The translations under genes were made by a program, and so were the position numbers. Of a stretch of DNA of 64,000 bases, positions 26,273 to 35,053 are shown in pieces; the stretch's first letter is position 1, and every line of letters starts with the position of its first letter. Origin of the DNA: an uncultured Dehalococcoidia bacterium (GTDB taxonomy: Bacteria > Chloroflexota > Dehalococcoidia > Lucifugimonadales > CATQGZ01); NCBI GenBank assembly GCA_958295685.1, contig OY282365.1:1116001-1180000 (forward strand). Direction: 5' to 3'. The notes under the pieces are model-generated. The model was given only the letters and a program-made list of their open reading frames with translations. It did not search any database and was not told the origin of the DNA.

Positions 26273-29200
26273 CTACATCGTCAGGCGGCGGTAGAGTTGT
26301 AGCAGCCTTTCGGGGAGGACGTTGATGTCGTCGAGGACCTCGTAGCCTATGTCCTCGCACATGGTCTTCAGGTAGTCGTGTCCGTTCTTGTCGACGGTCA
26401 GGCAGAAGGCGTTGATGTCCTGGTGGCGCGCCTCGTCGAGGGCCATCTTGGTATCGTGGACGGCGTATTCTTTTTCGACGCCCTCCCGGCTGTAGCCGCG
26501 GTCTTGGGGACGCCCGTCGCTGATGAGGAACAGCAGCTTGGTCCTGGCGTCCTGCTCGGCCAGCTTTGTGGTTGCGTGCCTGATCGCCGGGCCCATGCGG
26601 GTCGCGTGCAGCGGCGCGACGCGGTCGATCCTCCTCTTGACCCTGTCGGAGAGGTTTTCGTCTAGGTCCTTGATCGTGTAGAACTCGACGTTTTCGCGTC
26701 CGTATCCTGAGAAGCCGTAGATGCCGTAGACGTCCCCGATGGCCTCGAGCGCGTTTATGAGCAGCACGATGGCCTCTTTCTCGACGTCGATTATGCGCTT
26801 GTAGCTGCGCTTGACGGCCTCGCCTCGGCGAGTGCGGAGCCAGGCCATGTACTCCACCGGGTCGTCGGGGGCGCCCCAGTCTTCGGGGGCGCGCCTGCCT
26901 TCGTCGATGGCCTCGGCGGTAGACGCGCTCGTGTCCAGCAGGAACGCGACCGAGACGTCACGCTGCACCTTGTTGCGGCGCCAGTAGAGCTTGTCGCTGG
27001 GGCTGACGCCTGTCTTGATGTCGACCATCGCCTCGACCACGTCGTCTATGTCGATCTCCTCGCCGTCTTCGAGCTTCCGGACCTTTCGGAAGGTCTCGGG
27101 CGCCATCAACTCAAACTGGCGCCGGACCTTCCCGACGAGGGCGCCGTAGCTGTGAAGCGTTGCTCCGTAGAAGGCGGGGTCGCCCTCCATCATCGTCTTC
27201 TGCCTGACGACGCACCAGCGCGGCTTGTAGTCGTCGGCCCTGAAGTCCCACTCGTCATAGACGAAGGTCTGTGGCTCGTCGGGCTCGAGCTCCCCACCGT
27301 CCTCATGGACGTGCGCCGGCGGCCCCTGGCCTGACTGGGCGGCGTCGGGCAGGCTCGCGCCCGCCTCCTGGAGAATGTTATTGGCAAAGCCCGCGGCGTT
27401 CTGCACCTCGCCCTGGACAGCCTCCAGGTCCAGCTCTGCGCTGTTCTTCAGAAGCTCCTCAAGCGCCTCCTGGGAGATCGGCTCGCCGCCTTCCTGACCG
27501 CCCTGCTCTTCCTGGACCCGGAGTTGGGCGAGGAGCTGGACCAGTTCGGGCTTGAAGTCGCCTCTGAACCCGACCTCCTGGGACGACTCGAACTCCTCTT
27601 CGTCTCCGGGACGCAGGTCCATGTCCAGTCCCTGGCCCATCTGCCGCAGAAGCTGGTCCATGCCTTCGGCGTCCTCGTACTCCTCGCCGCTCTCGTCGAC
27701 GTCCACGTCTTCCCACTCTTCCGGCGCCAGCTTCTCGTTGGGGATGCGCGAGATGATGGCATAGATGCGGAGGGTCGCCTCGGCCACATCTTCGACGGCC
27801 GCCCTCGGGGAGAGCACCTTCCCGGCTATGCGTGCGATCCTGCGAGCCTCCCGCAGGTACGGCTTGGGCGCCGGCAGGCCGCGGTGCTGCTGCAGGCTCA
27901 GACGCACCAAGAACTCGACCAGGGCTTCGCGGGCGGGCAGGTCCTTGACGCTGGGACGCTCGCTCAGAGAGTGGAGCTGGACGCGGGCGTAGGGTCGGCG
28001 TATTCCCCAATACTCGGTCTTCACGCGGGAGTCGAGCCTGCCGTCTTCGACCACCGTGAAGATGTCCAGAGCGAGCTTCCTGTCCTCGAAGAGATTGAAG
28101 AACCGCTGGGCGTCCGTGGCGTAGTCCTGTCGAGGCAGGCTCCGGTCGTCGGACGCTTCCTCCGCCAGTTTCTTCTTCCGCTCCTCGACGGTGTGCCGAG
28201 CGTCGTCGAAGAGGCGTGAAGGGGCGTCGAACCGAAAACCGAAGCTGTCGAACTCCAGGTGAGCGGTCTGGTGGGTCGAGACCACCTTCAGCCACTCGAA
28301 GTTCTCGTTTTTGGTCAGGTAGCGGTCGACCACTGTGGGAACGTACACGGTCGAGCCCTCAGTGGATGGAGACTCGTTCGAGACCCAGCCGATGTTCTTC
28401 TCGACCAGGTCGTCGGTGACGGCAAGCTTGACGTCTGCCCCCGCCAGCGCCCGGCAGTACATCTCCATGACATCCTTGACCCGCTCGAACTCTATGCGGG
28501 ACGAGATGGACTCCAGGGCCTCCTCGGCGCGTGCCGACTCCATCTTGAAGTAGGCCATGCCGCCGTCGGGGTTCTGTCGGAGGATCGTCACTCCCTGGTC
28601 GAACCACGCCTGAATCTGGTTCAGGCTAATTTTGTCCAACACCAGCGGGGTTCCCTTCACGAACTCCGGCACGGCGGCTGGGGAGACCTCTACCAGCGAT
28701 TCCGCTAGGGCGAGTATGGCGGCGTGGTGCTTCCGCTCTATTTGGAACAGCGACTGGGACATGTCGAGCATCAGCATCGGAACGTTGGCGTTGCCTGCTC
28801 CGACCAGCCGCCTGGCCAATCTCAGGAAGTGCATCCTCTGGCCAGGGTCGATCCTCGGCAACGCCCTGGCGCCCGCGTCGAAGAAGGTCTTGACCTCACG
28901 CCAGTTCGTCTCGACCAGAGTCGATGCCAGGCCGATGAAGGCGTCCTTGTCGTCTCCCATCAGCGGGAATATCTGCCGCCCGAGGCCGAGGCACTCGAGC
29001 GAGAGGTCGGACGAGCGGTGGGACAGGGCCGCCAGGAAGGATACGAATCTCTCCAGCTGCGGGAAGGTCAGGCTCTCAACCAGGTCCGGGCTGGCTGCGA
29101 AGAACTTACACGCCAGCGTGCTGGACTTCCACGTCCCCTTGTAGAGGCTTCTCCCGAGGCCGGCCCACGACTCGATGTGGCGCGACCTGAGCCTGGCCAT

Positions 29201-29533
29201 AGTGCCCGGACTGGCCTCGAAGAAGGCCGCGGCGAGCGTAGGCGACTCCCGACACAGCGAACTCCCGCACTCGGCCCAACGGGCAAAGTATCTGAAGGGC
29301 ATACAGACCACTACACTTGGGCTGACCGCGTAGTACTGAGACGCAGCCTCCCACGAGCGCACCGTCTGGGCGGCTATCTCGACACCGACACCGGCCCAGA
29401 CGACGGTCTGCGCTTCCGTGATCGAGTCCGGCATCCGGTCGAGGGCGCGCTGGAACTCGGCGGCCAGGGCGGCCGGGAATCGGCCCATCTCCTCGCGGAG
29501 GTACGCTAGGCTCCGGGGGGACTCTTCCGCCAC
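26273..29533 (-). CDS. NorD/CbbO-type von Willebrand factor A protein
   Basis: A 1086-aa protein. The N-terminal 500 residues are helical repeats, followed by an acidic linker (about 640-720), and the C-terminal 230 residues are a VWA domain with MIDAS motif LLDTSASTA near residue 865 and FLISDGRPQDRGYSREG. This is the NorD/CbbO family, which with a MoxR-type AAA ATPase (here at 30162) remodels and activates metalloenzymes such as NO reductase or Rubisco. No such client is in the window. The gene overlaps the NUDIX gene by 28 bp. Confidence 0.9.
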   Translation of the reverse strand: MAEESPRSLAYLREEMGRFPAALAAEFQRALDRMPDSITEAQTVVWAGVGVEIAAQTVRSWEAASQYYAVSPSVVVCMPFRYFARWAECGSSLCRESPTLAAAFFEASPGTMARLRSRHIESWAGLGRSLYKGTWKSSTLACKFFAASPDLVESLTFPQLERFVSFLAALSHRSSDLSLECLGLGRQIFPLMGDDKDAFIGLASTLVETNWREVKTFFDAGARALPRIDPGQRMHFLRLARRLVGAGNANVPMLMLDMSQSLFQIERKHHAAILALAESLVEVSPAAVPEFVKGTPLVLDKISLNQIQAWFDQGVTILRQNPDGGMAYFKMESARAEEALESISSRIEFERVKDVMEMYCRALAGADVKLAVTDDLVEKNIGWVSNESPSTEGSTVYVPTVVDRYLTKNENFEWLKVVSTHQTAHLEFDSFGFRFDAPSRLFDDARHTVEERKKKLAEEASDDRSLPRQDYATDAQRFFNLFEDRKLALDIFTVVEDGRLDSRVKTEYWGIRRPYARVQLHSLSERPSVKDLPAREALVEFLVRLSLQQHRGLPAPKPYLREARRIARIAGKVLSPRAAVEDVAEATLRIYAIISRIPNEKLAPEEWEDVDVDESGEEYEDAEGMDQLLRQMGQGLDMDLRPGDEEEFESSQEVGFRGDFKPELVQLLAQLRVQEEQGGQEGGEPISQEALEELLKNSAELDLEAVQGEVQNAAGFANNILQEAGASLPDAAQSGQGPPAHVHEDGGELEPDEPQTFVYDEWDFRADDYKPRWCVVRQKTMMEGDPAFYGATLHSYGALVGKVRRQFELMAPETFRKVRKLEDGEEIDIDDVVEAMVDIKTGVSPSDKLYWRRNKVQRDVSVAFLLDTSASTAEAIDEGRRAPEDWGAPDDPVEYMAWLRTRRGEAVKRSYKRIIDVEKEAIVLLINALEAIGDVYGIYGFSGYGRENVEFYTIKDLDENLSDRVKRRIDRVAPLHATRMGPAIRHATTKLAEQDARTKLLFLISDGRPQDRGYSREGVEKEYAVHDTKMALDEARHQDINAFCLTVDKNGHDYLKTMCEDIGYEVLDDINVLPERLLQLYRRLTM

Positions 29534-30117
29534 GGGGCCTCCTCGTCCGGCACCTTGTCGAGCATCCTCAGGAAGTTGTTCAGGACGCGCGCCGTTGCTC
29601 CCCAGACCTTGTGTTCCAGGTAGTTGAACTCCGGAGATTCCAGCGGCTGGCCCTGGACGAGCCTCACCTCGAACTTGAAGCTGCGTGGGTCCCTCAACTT
29701 GGAGACAGGGGCCTCCAGTATCTCGGCCACCTCGATGCCGCTGGGCCTGAAGGGGTAAGGGGACGGAATCGTGCCGACGAACGTGCTCATCAGGTAGTTC
29801 GTGTTGGTCGGCATATCGTCCACCTGCCCCAGTATCCGCACGTCGTCTGGGACGACGCCCATCTCCTCGTGCGTCTCTCGGAGCGCGGTGTCGAGGAGGC
29901 TCGCGTCATCGTTGTCCATGCGCCCGCCCGGGAACGATATCTCTCCCTTGTGGTGCTCGACGAGTTGGGTGCGCTTGTTGAGGAGGACACAGTAGTCATC
30001 TCCTTTCGGGTAGAGCAGGAGCATCACGGCGGCGGGGATCTGCGACGAGTCGTCGATTCTCCTGGGCGGGTTCTCGGTCAGGACGCGCCGGATGGACGCG
30101 GCCGTCGCATCGTCCAT
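29506..30117 (-). CDS. NUDIX hydrolase (CoA pyrophosphatase-like)
   Basis: A 203-aa hydrolase. The NUDIX box lies at about residues 65-88 (GGRMDNDDASLLDTALRE, then THEEMG), preceded by the LNKRTQLVEHHKGEISFPGG region typical of CoA diphosphatases. It would cleave CoA to 4'-phosphopantetheine and 3',5'-ADP. The start at ATG 30117 is chosen because homology begins there and upstream codons overlap the AAA gene. Co-transcription with dephospho-CoA kinase fits a CoA-related role. Confidence 0.9.
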   Translation of the reverse strand: MDDATAASIRRVLTENPPRRIDDSSQIPAAVMLLLYPKGDDYCVLLNKRTQLVEHHKGEISFPGGRMDNDDASLLDTALRETHEEMGVVPDDVRILGQVDDMPTNTNYLMSTFVGTIPSPYPFRPSGIEVAEILEAPVSKLRDPRSFKFEVRLVQGQPLESPEFNYLEHKVWGATARVLNNFLRMLDKVPDEEAPWRKSPPGA

Positions 30118-30161
30118 GCGGACCTGGCACGCGGCCGGCCCGGATGGCACACGGCCCCCGC

Positions 30162-31034
30162 CTACTCGAATATCGATGAGATGATCTCCTCTATGCTCCT
30201 CTGGACCGACTCGTCGTCCGTGACGGCCCAGTTGATCGCCACCTGGCACGCCCTCCTGGGCGCGATGCCCTGAGTTATGAGACGGCCGGCGTAGATGAGG
30301 AGGCGCGTGCTCGCCCCCTCTCCAAGCCCGTGTTCCTTGAGGTTCCGCACCTTCTCTCCGAGCTTCGCCAGCTGATGAGCCACGGCCTCGTCAGCGCCAG
30401 ACTCGTGCCGCACGATCTCGGCCTCTATGGGTCGAGGGGGATAGTCGAACTCGATCGCGACGAACCTCTGGCGAGTGCTGTGCTTCAGGTCTTTCAGCGC
30501 GCTCTGGTAGCCCGGATTGTACGAAAGCACGAGCAGGAAGCCGTCGGCGGCCTCGAGCAGCTCTCCCCGCTTCTCCACCGGCAGGATGCGTCGGTGATCC
30601 GTCAGCGGATGGATCAACACGGTCGTGTCCTTCCGCGCCTCGACGATCTCGTCGAGGTAGCATATCCCGCCGGCCTTGACGGCTCTGGTCAGCGGTCCAT
30701 CGATCCAGACCGTGTTCTCGCCCTCCAGCAGGTATCGGCCGACCAGGTCGCTGGCCGTCAGGTCCTCGTGGCAGGCTATGGTCACTAGGGGCAGGTTGTG
30801 GCCGCCGCCGCTCGACTCATTCACCTTCGTGAGAGGGCGGCCCAGCCTGTAGGACATGTACTCGACGAACCGCGTCTTGCCACAGCCCGTCGGGCCCTTG
30901 AAGAGAACGGGGATCTTGGCTTTGTAAGCCGCCTCGAACAACTCGACCTCGTCGCCGACCGGAACGTAGTACGGCTCCCGGGTGAGGTGGTATTCCTCAA
31001 TGATGTAGCTTCGATATAGCGTCTGCGTAGTCAT
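30162..31034 (-). CDS. MoxR-family AAA ATPase (NorQ/CbbQ type)
   Basis: A 290-aa AAA+ ATPase with Walker A GPTGCGKT (residues 47-54), Walker B ICYLDEIVEA, and the sensor-1 region LVLSYNPGYQS, all characteristic of NorQ/CbbQ/GvpN. It powers client remodelling together with the VWA protein at 26273. The start at 31034 overlaps the coaE stop (ATGA). In NorQ-NorD pairs the two genes are usually adjacent; here the NUDIX gene sits between them. Confidence 0.93.
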   Translation of the reverse strand: MTTQTLYRSYIIEEYHLTREPYYVPVGDEVELFEAAYKAKIPVLFKGPTGCGKTRFVEYMSYRLGRPLTKVNESSGGGHNLPLVTIACHEDLTASDLVGRYLLEGENTVWIDGPLTRAVKAGGICYLDEIVEARKDTTVLIHPLTDHRRILPVEKRGELLEAADGFLLVLSYNPGYQSALKDLKHSTRQRFVAIEFDYPPRPIEAEIVRHESGADEAVAHQLAKLGEKVRNLKEHGLGEGASTRLLIYAGRLITQGIAPRRACQVAINWAVTDDESVQRSIEEIISSIFE

Positions 31035-31651
31035 GCTCTGTCTGCGCTTTCCCGGCGCGGTCGGATCCGTGTTTCCCACAGATGCTCGACTCGGCGCCTG
31101 AGGTCGTCTATGCTTCCGTCGTTCTCGACCACGACGTCGCCGCGGGCGATACGCTCCTCCTGAGGCATCTGCGAGGCGATGCGGGCCCTGACGGCTTCCT
31201 CACCGAGGTTGTTTCTGGCCCTGAGCCTCTCGACGACCATGCCCTCCGGCGAGGCCGTCACCCATATCTCCGTGGCCAGCGACTCCCAGCCCGCTTCCAG
31301 GAACAGCGCGGCCTCGACCACCGCCGCAACGCGCCCTTCCTCTCTGAGCTTCACGAGGCGCTCCCCGATCATGTCGTGGATGCGCGGAAACATGATCGCG
31401 TTCAGCCGCTCGAGTTGCCGGGGGTCGCCAAAGACGATGGCTCCGAGCGCCTTGCGGTCCACCTCTCCGCCGGGAGAGAGAACCCCCCGTCCAAAGGTGT
31501 CGACGATGGTCTGCCAAGTCTCAGTGTTCGGGCGATATGCCTCGTGCCCCAGCAGATCGGCGTTGATGGCGGCTGCTCCAAGCTCCTCCAGTATGGCGGC
31601 GGCCTGAGACTTGCCTGTGCCTATGCCTCCGGTGAGACCTATTACGAACAT
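31031..31651 (-). CDS. coaE: Dephospho-CoA kinase
   Basis: A 206-aa P-loop kinase for the last step of CoA synthesis, phosphorylating the ribose 3'-OH of dephospho-CoA. P-loop GGIGTGKS (residues 8-15), the INADLLGHEAY region with the catalytic Asp, and the VVEAALFLEAGW segment are standard. The start at 31651 (MFVIGLTGG) fits the family. It leads an overlapping operon coaE, AAA ATPase, NUDIX, VWA. Confidence 0.94.
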   Translation of the reverse strand: MFVIGLTGGIGTGKSQAAAILEELGAAAINADLLGHEAYRPNTETWQTIVDTFGRGVLSPGGEVDRKALGAIVFGDPRQLERLNAIMFPRIHDMIGERLVKLREEGRVAAVVEAALFLEAGWESLATEIWVTASPEGMVVERLRARNNLGEEAVRARIASQMPQEERIARGDVVVENDGSIDDLRRRVEHLWETRIRPRRESADRA

Positions 31652-31756
31652 TCCTGCCTTGCGATTCGGGAATCCCACCCCTAGGAATCAGCCACCATTC
31701 TACAGCAGGCCCCATATGGGGTCAACGATGAGGCGGCGCGGCAGACAACCCGCAAT

Positions 31757-33148
31757 TCAGACGGCCTCCGGCCGCAGGAGGTTGACGACTTCCGATGCGC
31801 TGGCGGCGGTGTCCAGGGCCATGAAGGCGTCCCGCGCCTTCCCGGCTCTGTCCGGGCCCAGGGCGTCCCTGACGTTCCCTACGAACTTCCGGGCCAGCTC
31901 CGGATCGGTCATCGGGCGGTTCGGGCACCCTGTGACCTTGTCCAGCCTGTCGGACACCCTCCGGCCATCCCTGAGGGCAATCTCGACCCGTACCGGCCAG
32001 TCGTCCGGGTAGGTCTCATCCATCGACTTGTCCACGTCCACCGTCACCCTGGACGCCAGGTCGTGGACGGCCGGGTCGGTGATCCGGCGCCGGCTCTGCT
32101 GACGCCAGCCGTACTCCCCGTCGGCTATGGCTGCGGCCACGGAATAGGGCAGTGAGAGGTGTGCGTCTACGTAGGTGCTCTCGGTCGTCGTGTAGTGCCT
32201 GCCGACGAAGTGGAGTGTGTCGGAGTACGAGGTCACGAGGACGCTCTCCACCTGTTCGGCGCGGATCCCGTGTTCCTTCACCAGCGCCAGGGCAACCTGT
32301 ATGGGGCCGATGATCAGCAGTCCGACGGGGTAGAGCTTCTGCGAGCATACGGAAGACCGCCAGGTCGAGCCCAGCCCGTCCGTGAGGATCTCGGGCCTGA
32401 CGTTCTCACTCGATATGTTCATGAAGCCGTGCTTTCGCGGCTCCAGCCCCTCGAGGGGCCCGGCCTCGTAGCCGCTCTCCACGAGGAGCGCGGCCTGTAT
32501 GCCGGCCTGCGCGGCCATGCCCCCGTGCACCGGCTTGACGTTGTATCCGTGGAACACGCCGTCCCCGTTGGAGATGGCGAGGATGAACCCTGCCACTCCG
32601 AGTGCGTTTGCCATCTGGGACGGGTCGAAGCCCATGAGGCTGCCCGCCGCGGCGGCGGCCCCGATTGCGCCTATGGTGCCCGTCGCCTGGAACCCCTCGT
32701 ACCAGTGGGACGGCTGCATTGCGATTCCGACGCGCGCGCCGACTTCGTATCCCACGGCGAGGGCGCGCACCACGTCCGCGCCGGTAGAGCCTCGCCACTC
32801 CGCCACGGCCAGCGCCGCGGGGACGGCGCCGCTGCCCGAGTGCACGCGGGCGGCCATCGTCGTGTCCTGCCAGTCCAGCACCTCCGAGAGCGTGCCGTTG
32901 GCGAACCCTGCGGTCTGGAGCGACGCGCGGCGATGGAAGCCGAGGGCCGTTGCCTGATCGGCCAAGGGCAGCAGGTCGAGATACCTGCCGAGCCGCCCGT
33001 CCTGCTCGTGTTCGAGGAAGGCGTGCCCGGCTATGATGACGCCGGCGGCGTCCATCGCGTTCACACGCGCGAGCCGCCGGACGTGATCGGGTATGTCCTC
33101 CAGGGCGAGGTTTGCCATGAAGCCCGCCAGTTCTTCCGTATAGTTCAC
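31757..33148 (-). CDS. MmgE/PrpD-family protein
   Basis: A 463-aa member of the 2-methylcitrate dehydratase/iminodisuccinate epimerase family. It opens YTEELAGFMANLALEDIPD and carries LDWQDTTMAARVHSGSG, HGYNVKPVHGGMAA and KLYPVG, the conserved active-site lysine and histidine regions. The substrate cannot be inferred. The GTG at 33148 is preferred to 33187 because AAAGGA lies 6 bp upstream, the family aligns from there, and the longer version would overlap the small gene at 33177. Confidence 0.9.
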   Translation of the reverse strand: MNYTEELAGFMANLALEDIPDHVRRLARVNAMDAAGVIIAGHAFLEHEQDGRLGRYLDLLPLADQATALGFHRRASLQTAGFANGTLSEVLDWQDTTMAARVHSGSGAVPAALAVAEWRGSTGADVVRALAVGYEVGARVGIAMQPSHWYEGFQATGTIGAIGAAAAAGSLMGFDPSQMANALGVAGFILAISNGDGVFHGYNVKPVHGGMAAQAGIQAALLVESGYEAGPLEGLEPRKHGFMNISSENVRPEILTDGLGSTWRSSVCSQKLYPVGLLIIGPIQVALALVKEHGIRAEQVESVLVTSYSDTLHFVGRHYTTTESTYVDAHLSLPYSVAAAIADGEYGWRQQSRRRITDPAVHDLASRVTVDVDKSMDETYPDDWPVRVEIALRDGRRVSDRLDKVTGCPNRPMTDPELARKFVGNVRDALGPDRAGKARDAFMALDTAASASEVVNLLRPEAV

Positions 33149-33176
33149 AGGTATTCCTTTCTTCGAGTAGGGAGGC

Positions 33177-33287
33177 CTAGCCGCCAAGTGATAGGGTGAG
33201 GCACGCCCCGATCAGCGCCAGCCCTATGGCCAGTCCGATGATTATCCCGCATCCCCAGCCGCACCCTGAGCGGAAGCTATCCATCAT
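33177..33287 (-). CDS. 36-residue glycine-rich single-helix membrane peptide
   Basis: ATG at 33287, or the adjacent ATG, opens a 36-codon frame starting MMDSFRSGCGWGCG and followed by a hydrophobic helix (IIIGLAIGLALIGACL). GGAGG lies 9 bp before the first ATG. The stop at 33177 is 29 bp from the proposed GTG of the MmgE/PrpD gene, so the two may be cotranscribed. Three cysteines and a GCGWGCG motif just before the helix are unusual. Family unknown; judged real from the ribosome-binding site plus helix. Confidence 0.5.
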   Translation of the reverse strand: MMDSFRSGCGWGCGIIIGLAIGLALIGACLTLSLGG

Positions 33288-33357
33288 GAGTCGCCGCCTC
33301 CATATTGCACGACATTCTACGGGAGGAGCTAGCGGTGGTCATCATTGCGTCTTGTCT

Positions 33358-33771
33358 AACTGTTCAGTCCTAGTGAGAGGAATGCCCTCTCCCCCTCTGG
33401 ATACCGGCCCGCGCCGGTATGACGGTGGCTGTGAGATAACGGGAGTCCTCATAGACTTACCTGCCCGGCGGGGGAGGCGGGTTCGAGCAGGGTGGCAGGG
33501 CCGATTTTTGCTGAAAACTGTCCCAAACTGTTCCATTTTGTCCCATCTCGTAGCTGAGGGTTCGATTTCGTGGAACAAATGTGGGGCACTTGTGGAACAG
33601 ACGTGGAACAGAACCGGAGCAGTTCTGGGACAATTGTGGGACAGTCCCTGGGGGTGAGGGCGCCCCTTGTGTGCCCTTACGGGCGAGTTGGTTCCGTGCA
33701 CGTGGTTCGGCATGACGATGGCTGCGTTCCTTCCACGCAAATATCGTAGTACATGGGTTCGCGGATGTCAA
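33358..33771 (-). mobile_element. Promoter-bearing arm-repeat element, type II copy 2
   Basis: Promoter TTGACA (33766-33771), 17 bp, TACGAT (33743-33748), 6 bp, GTG (33734-33736). In another frame just after the start it encodes VMPNHVHG, the HUH motif of RAYT/IS200-type transposases. Seven 11-bp units (TGGAACAG, TGGGACAG types, 33573-33650), core CGTAGCTGAG (33549-33558) and inverted arms CTGTCCC, CTGTTCC, TTGTCCC follow. The distal end is AACTGTTCAG (33358). A perfect 8-bp hairpin ATACCGGC-CCGC-GCCGGTAT lies at 33401-33420. Confidence 0.75.
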
Positions 33772-33786
33772 GGGCTGGGCCGGCTG

Positions 33787-35046
33787 TCAGTGGTCAGTGG
33801 GGAGTGGGGAGCGCTCCTGCCCGCGTGGGCTATGACCGCCCCATATCCTGACTGTTCCGTATTGGCCGTCGAAGCCCGGCACGACCTGGACACGGCCCTT
33901 CCTGACGCGGTCCACGCCCTCGGCGACTCTGTCTCCCGCAGCCGCTTCTATATCCGCGATCGGGGCTTCCATAAGCGCCGACATCTCGCTGCCCAGCATG
34001 GAGACCAGCGTTTCGTAGGCCGTCCTGACCTTCTTGGTCTTGACGCCCACTCCGAGACTCTCGGCGATGATCAGTTCCAGGGCCACCATCGACCTGAAGG
34101 GCGGCCTCCCGTTATCCGAGCGTGTGAAGCCGTCGTCTCCGCGCCGGGCGCCCGCGTCCCGGCGTCCCAGGTCGTGGACCCTCTGGAGCACGCCGATGGT
34201 GAGCGCGCGTCCACACTTTGGGCAGCGGCCGTTCCCCTCGCTCACCTCGGCCGGGGACAGGCTCACGCCGCACTTGCGATGCCCCGAGTGGTGGTACTTG
34301 CCCTCCTCCGGGAAGAACTCGACCGTGTGGGCGATATTCTGGGTTCGCAGCGAGTCGAGCAGCCCGTCGTAGTCGAGGCCGCCCCTGAAGTACGTCAGCT
34401 CCCGTCCCATCTTGGGGAGCGAGTGGGCGTCCGAGAACGAGACGATGGCTCGGTCGTCCAGTTCGGGCACCCGCCAGTTCATGGCCGGGTCGCTGGACAG
34501 CCCCGTCTCGATTGCGGGAACGCGCTCCCAGGCGTCCCCGAAGCACTCTTCGAGCGAGTCGAAGCCCGACTTCGAGCCGTATACCCCGAACCAGGGCGTC
34601 CAGGCGTGCGCCGGGATGACGAAGCAGCGGGGGTCCACGTCCAGGAGCAGGTGGACCAGCTCACGCGGGGTCGCCCGTATGGTGGGCCTGCCGTCGGCGT
34701 GGAGCGCGCCCCTCGGCTCCAGCGCGGAGTTGATTCCTGCGGCTGCGTCCAAGCTCGGCGCGAAGGCCAGGACGTGGACGCGGCGATTCCTGCCTCCCTG
34801 CCCGCCCGCGCAGTTGATCTCGGCGCCGAGGACGAATCGGACACCGTTCAGCTCGTAGGTCCCATCGCCGCGCTCGCGCAGCTTGCGCCTCGTCTCCTCG
34901 AACCATGCCGGGTGGGTGAAGTCGGGGCTGGCCAGCAGGTCGATTCCCTTGAGCTTCGCCCACGCCGCCATGTTGTCGAAGGTCAGTTTCCCGCTGGTAC
35001 CGCGCGCGAAGTGGGAGTGGAGGTGCAGGTCGGCGGCGTAGACCAC
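33787..35046 (-). CDS. Endonuclease Q-like PHP-domain DNA repair protein
   Basis: A 419-aa protein of the EndoQ family, which cuts 5' of deaminated bases in DNA. The PHP metal site is seen in ADLHLHSHFARGTSG, PDFTHPAW, GAEINC, IPAHAWTPWFG and SFSDAHS. A zinc-binding cluster follows (HRKCGVSLSP ... CPKCGRALTIG). The C-terminal helical domain has the usual SMLGSEM segment. It is translated just before the Gfo/Idh stop (7-bp gap), a probable operon. Confidence 0.88.
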   Translation of the reverse strand: MVYAADLHLHSHFARGTSGKLTFDNMAAWAKLKGIDLLASPDFTHPAWFEETRRKLRERGDGTYELNGVRFVLGAEINCAGGQGGRNRRVHVLAFAPSLDAAAGINSALEPRGALHADGRPTIRATPRELVHLLLDVDPRCFVIPAHAWTPWFGVYGSKSGFDSLEECFGDAWERVPAIETGLSSDPAMNWRVPELDDRAIVSFSDAHSLPKMGRELTYFRGGLDYDGLLDSLRTQNIAHTVEFFPEEGKYHHSGHRKCGVSLSPAEVSEGNGRCPKCGRALTIGVLQRVHDLGRRDAGARRGDDGFTRSDNGRPPFRSMVALELIIAESLGVGVKTKKVRTAYETLVSMLGSEMSALMEAPIADIEAAAGDRVAEGVDRVRKGRVQVVPGFDGQYGTVRIWGGHSPRGQERSPLPTDH

Positions 35047-35053
35047 CGCTCGG

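Noticed and set aside
33540..33575. tRNA T-arm-like GGTTCGATTTC in element cores
   Set aside because: No acceptor or anticodon stems can be formed; the same string is part of the conserved core in several elements.
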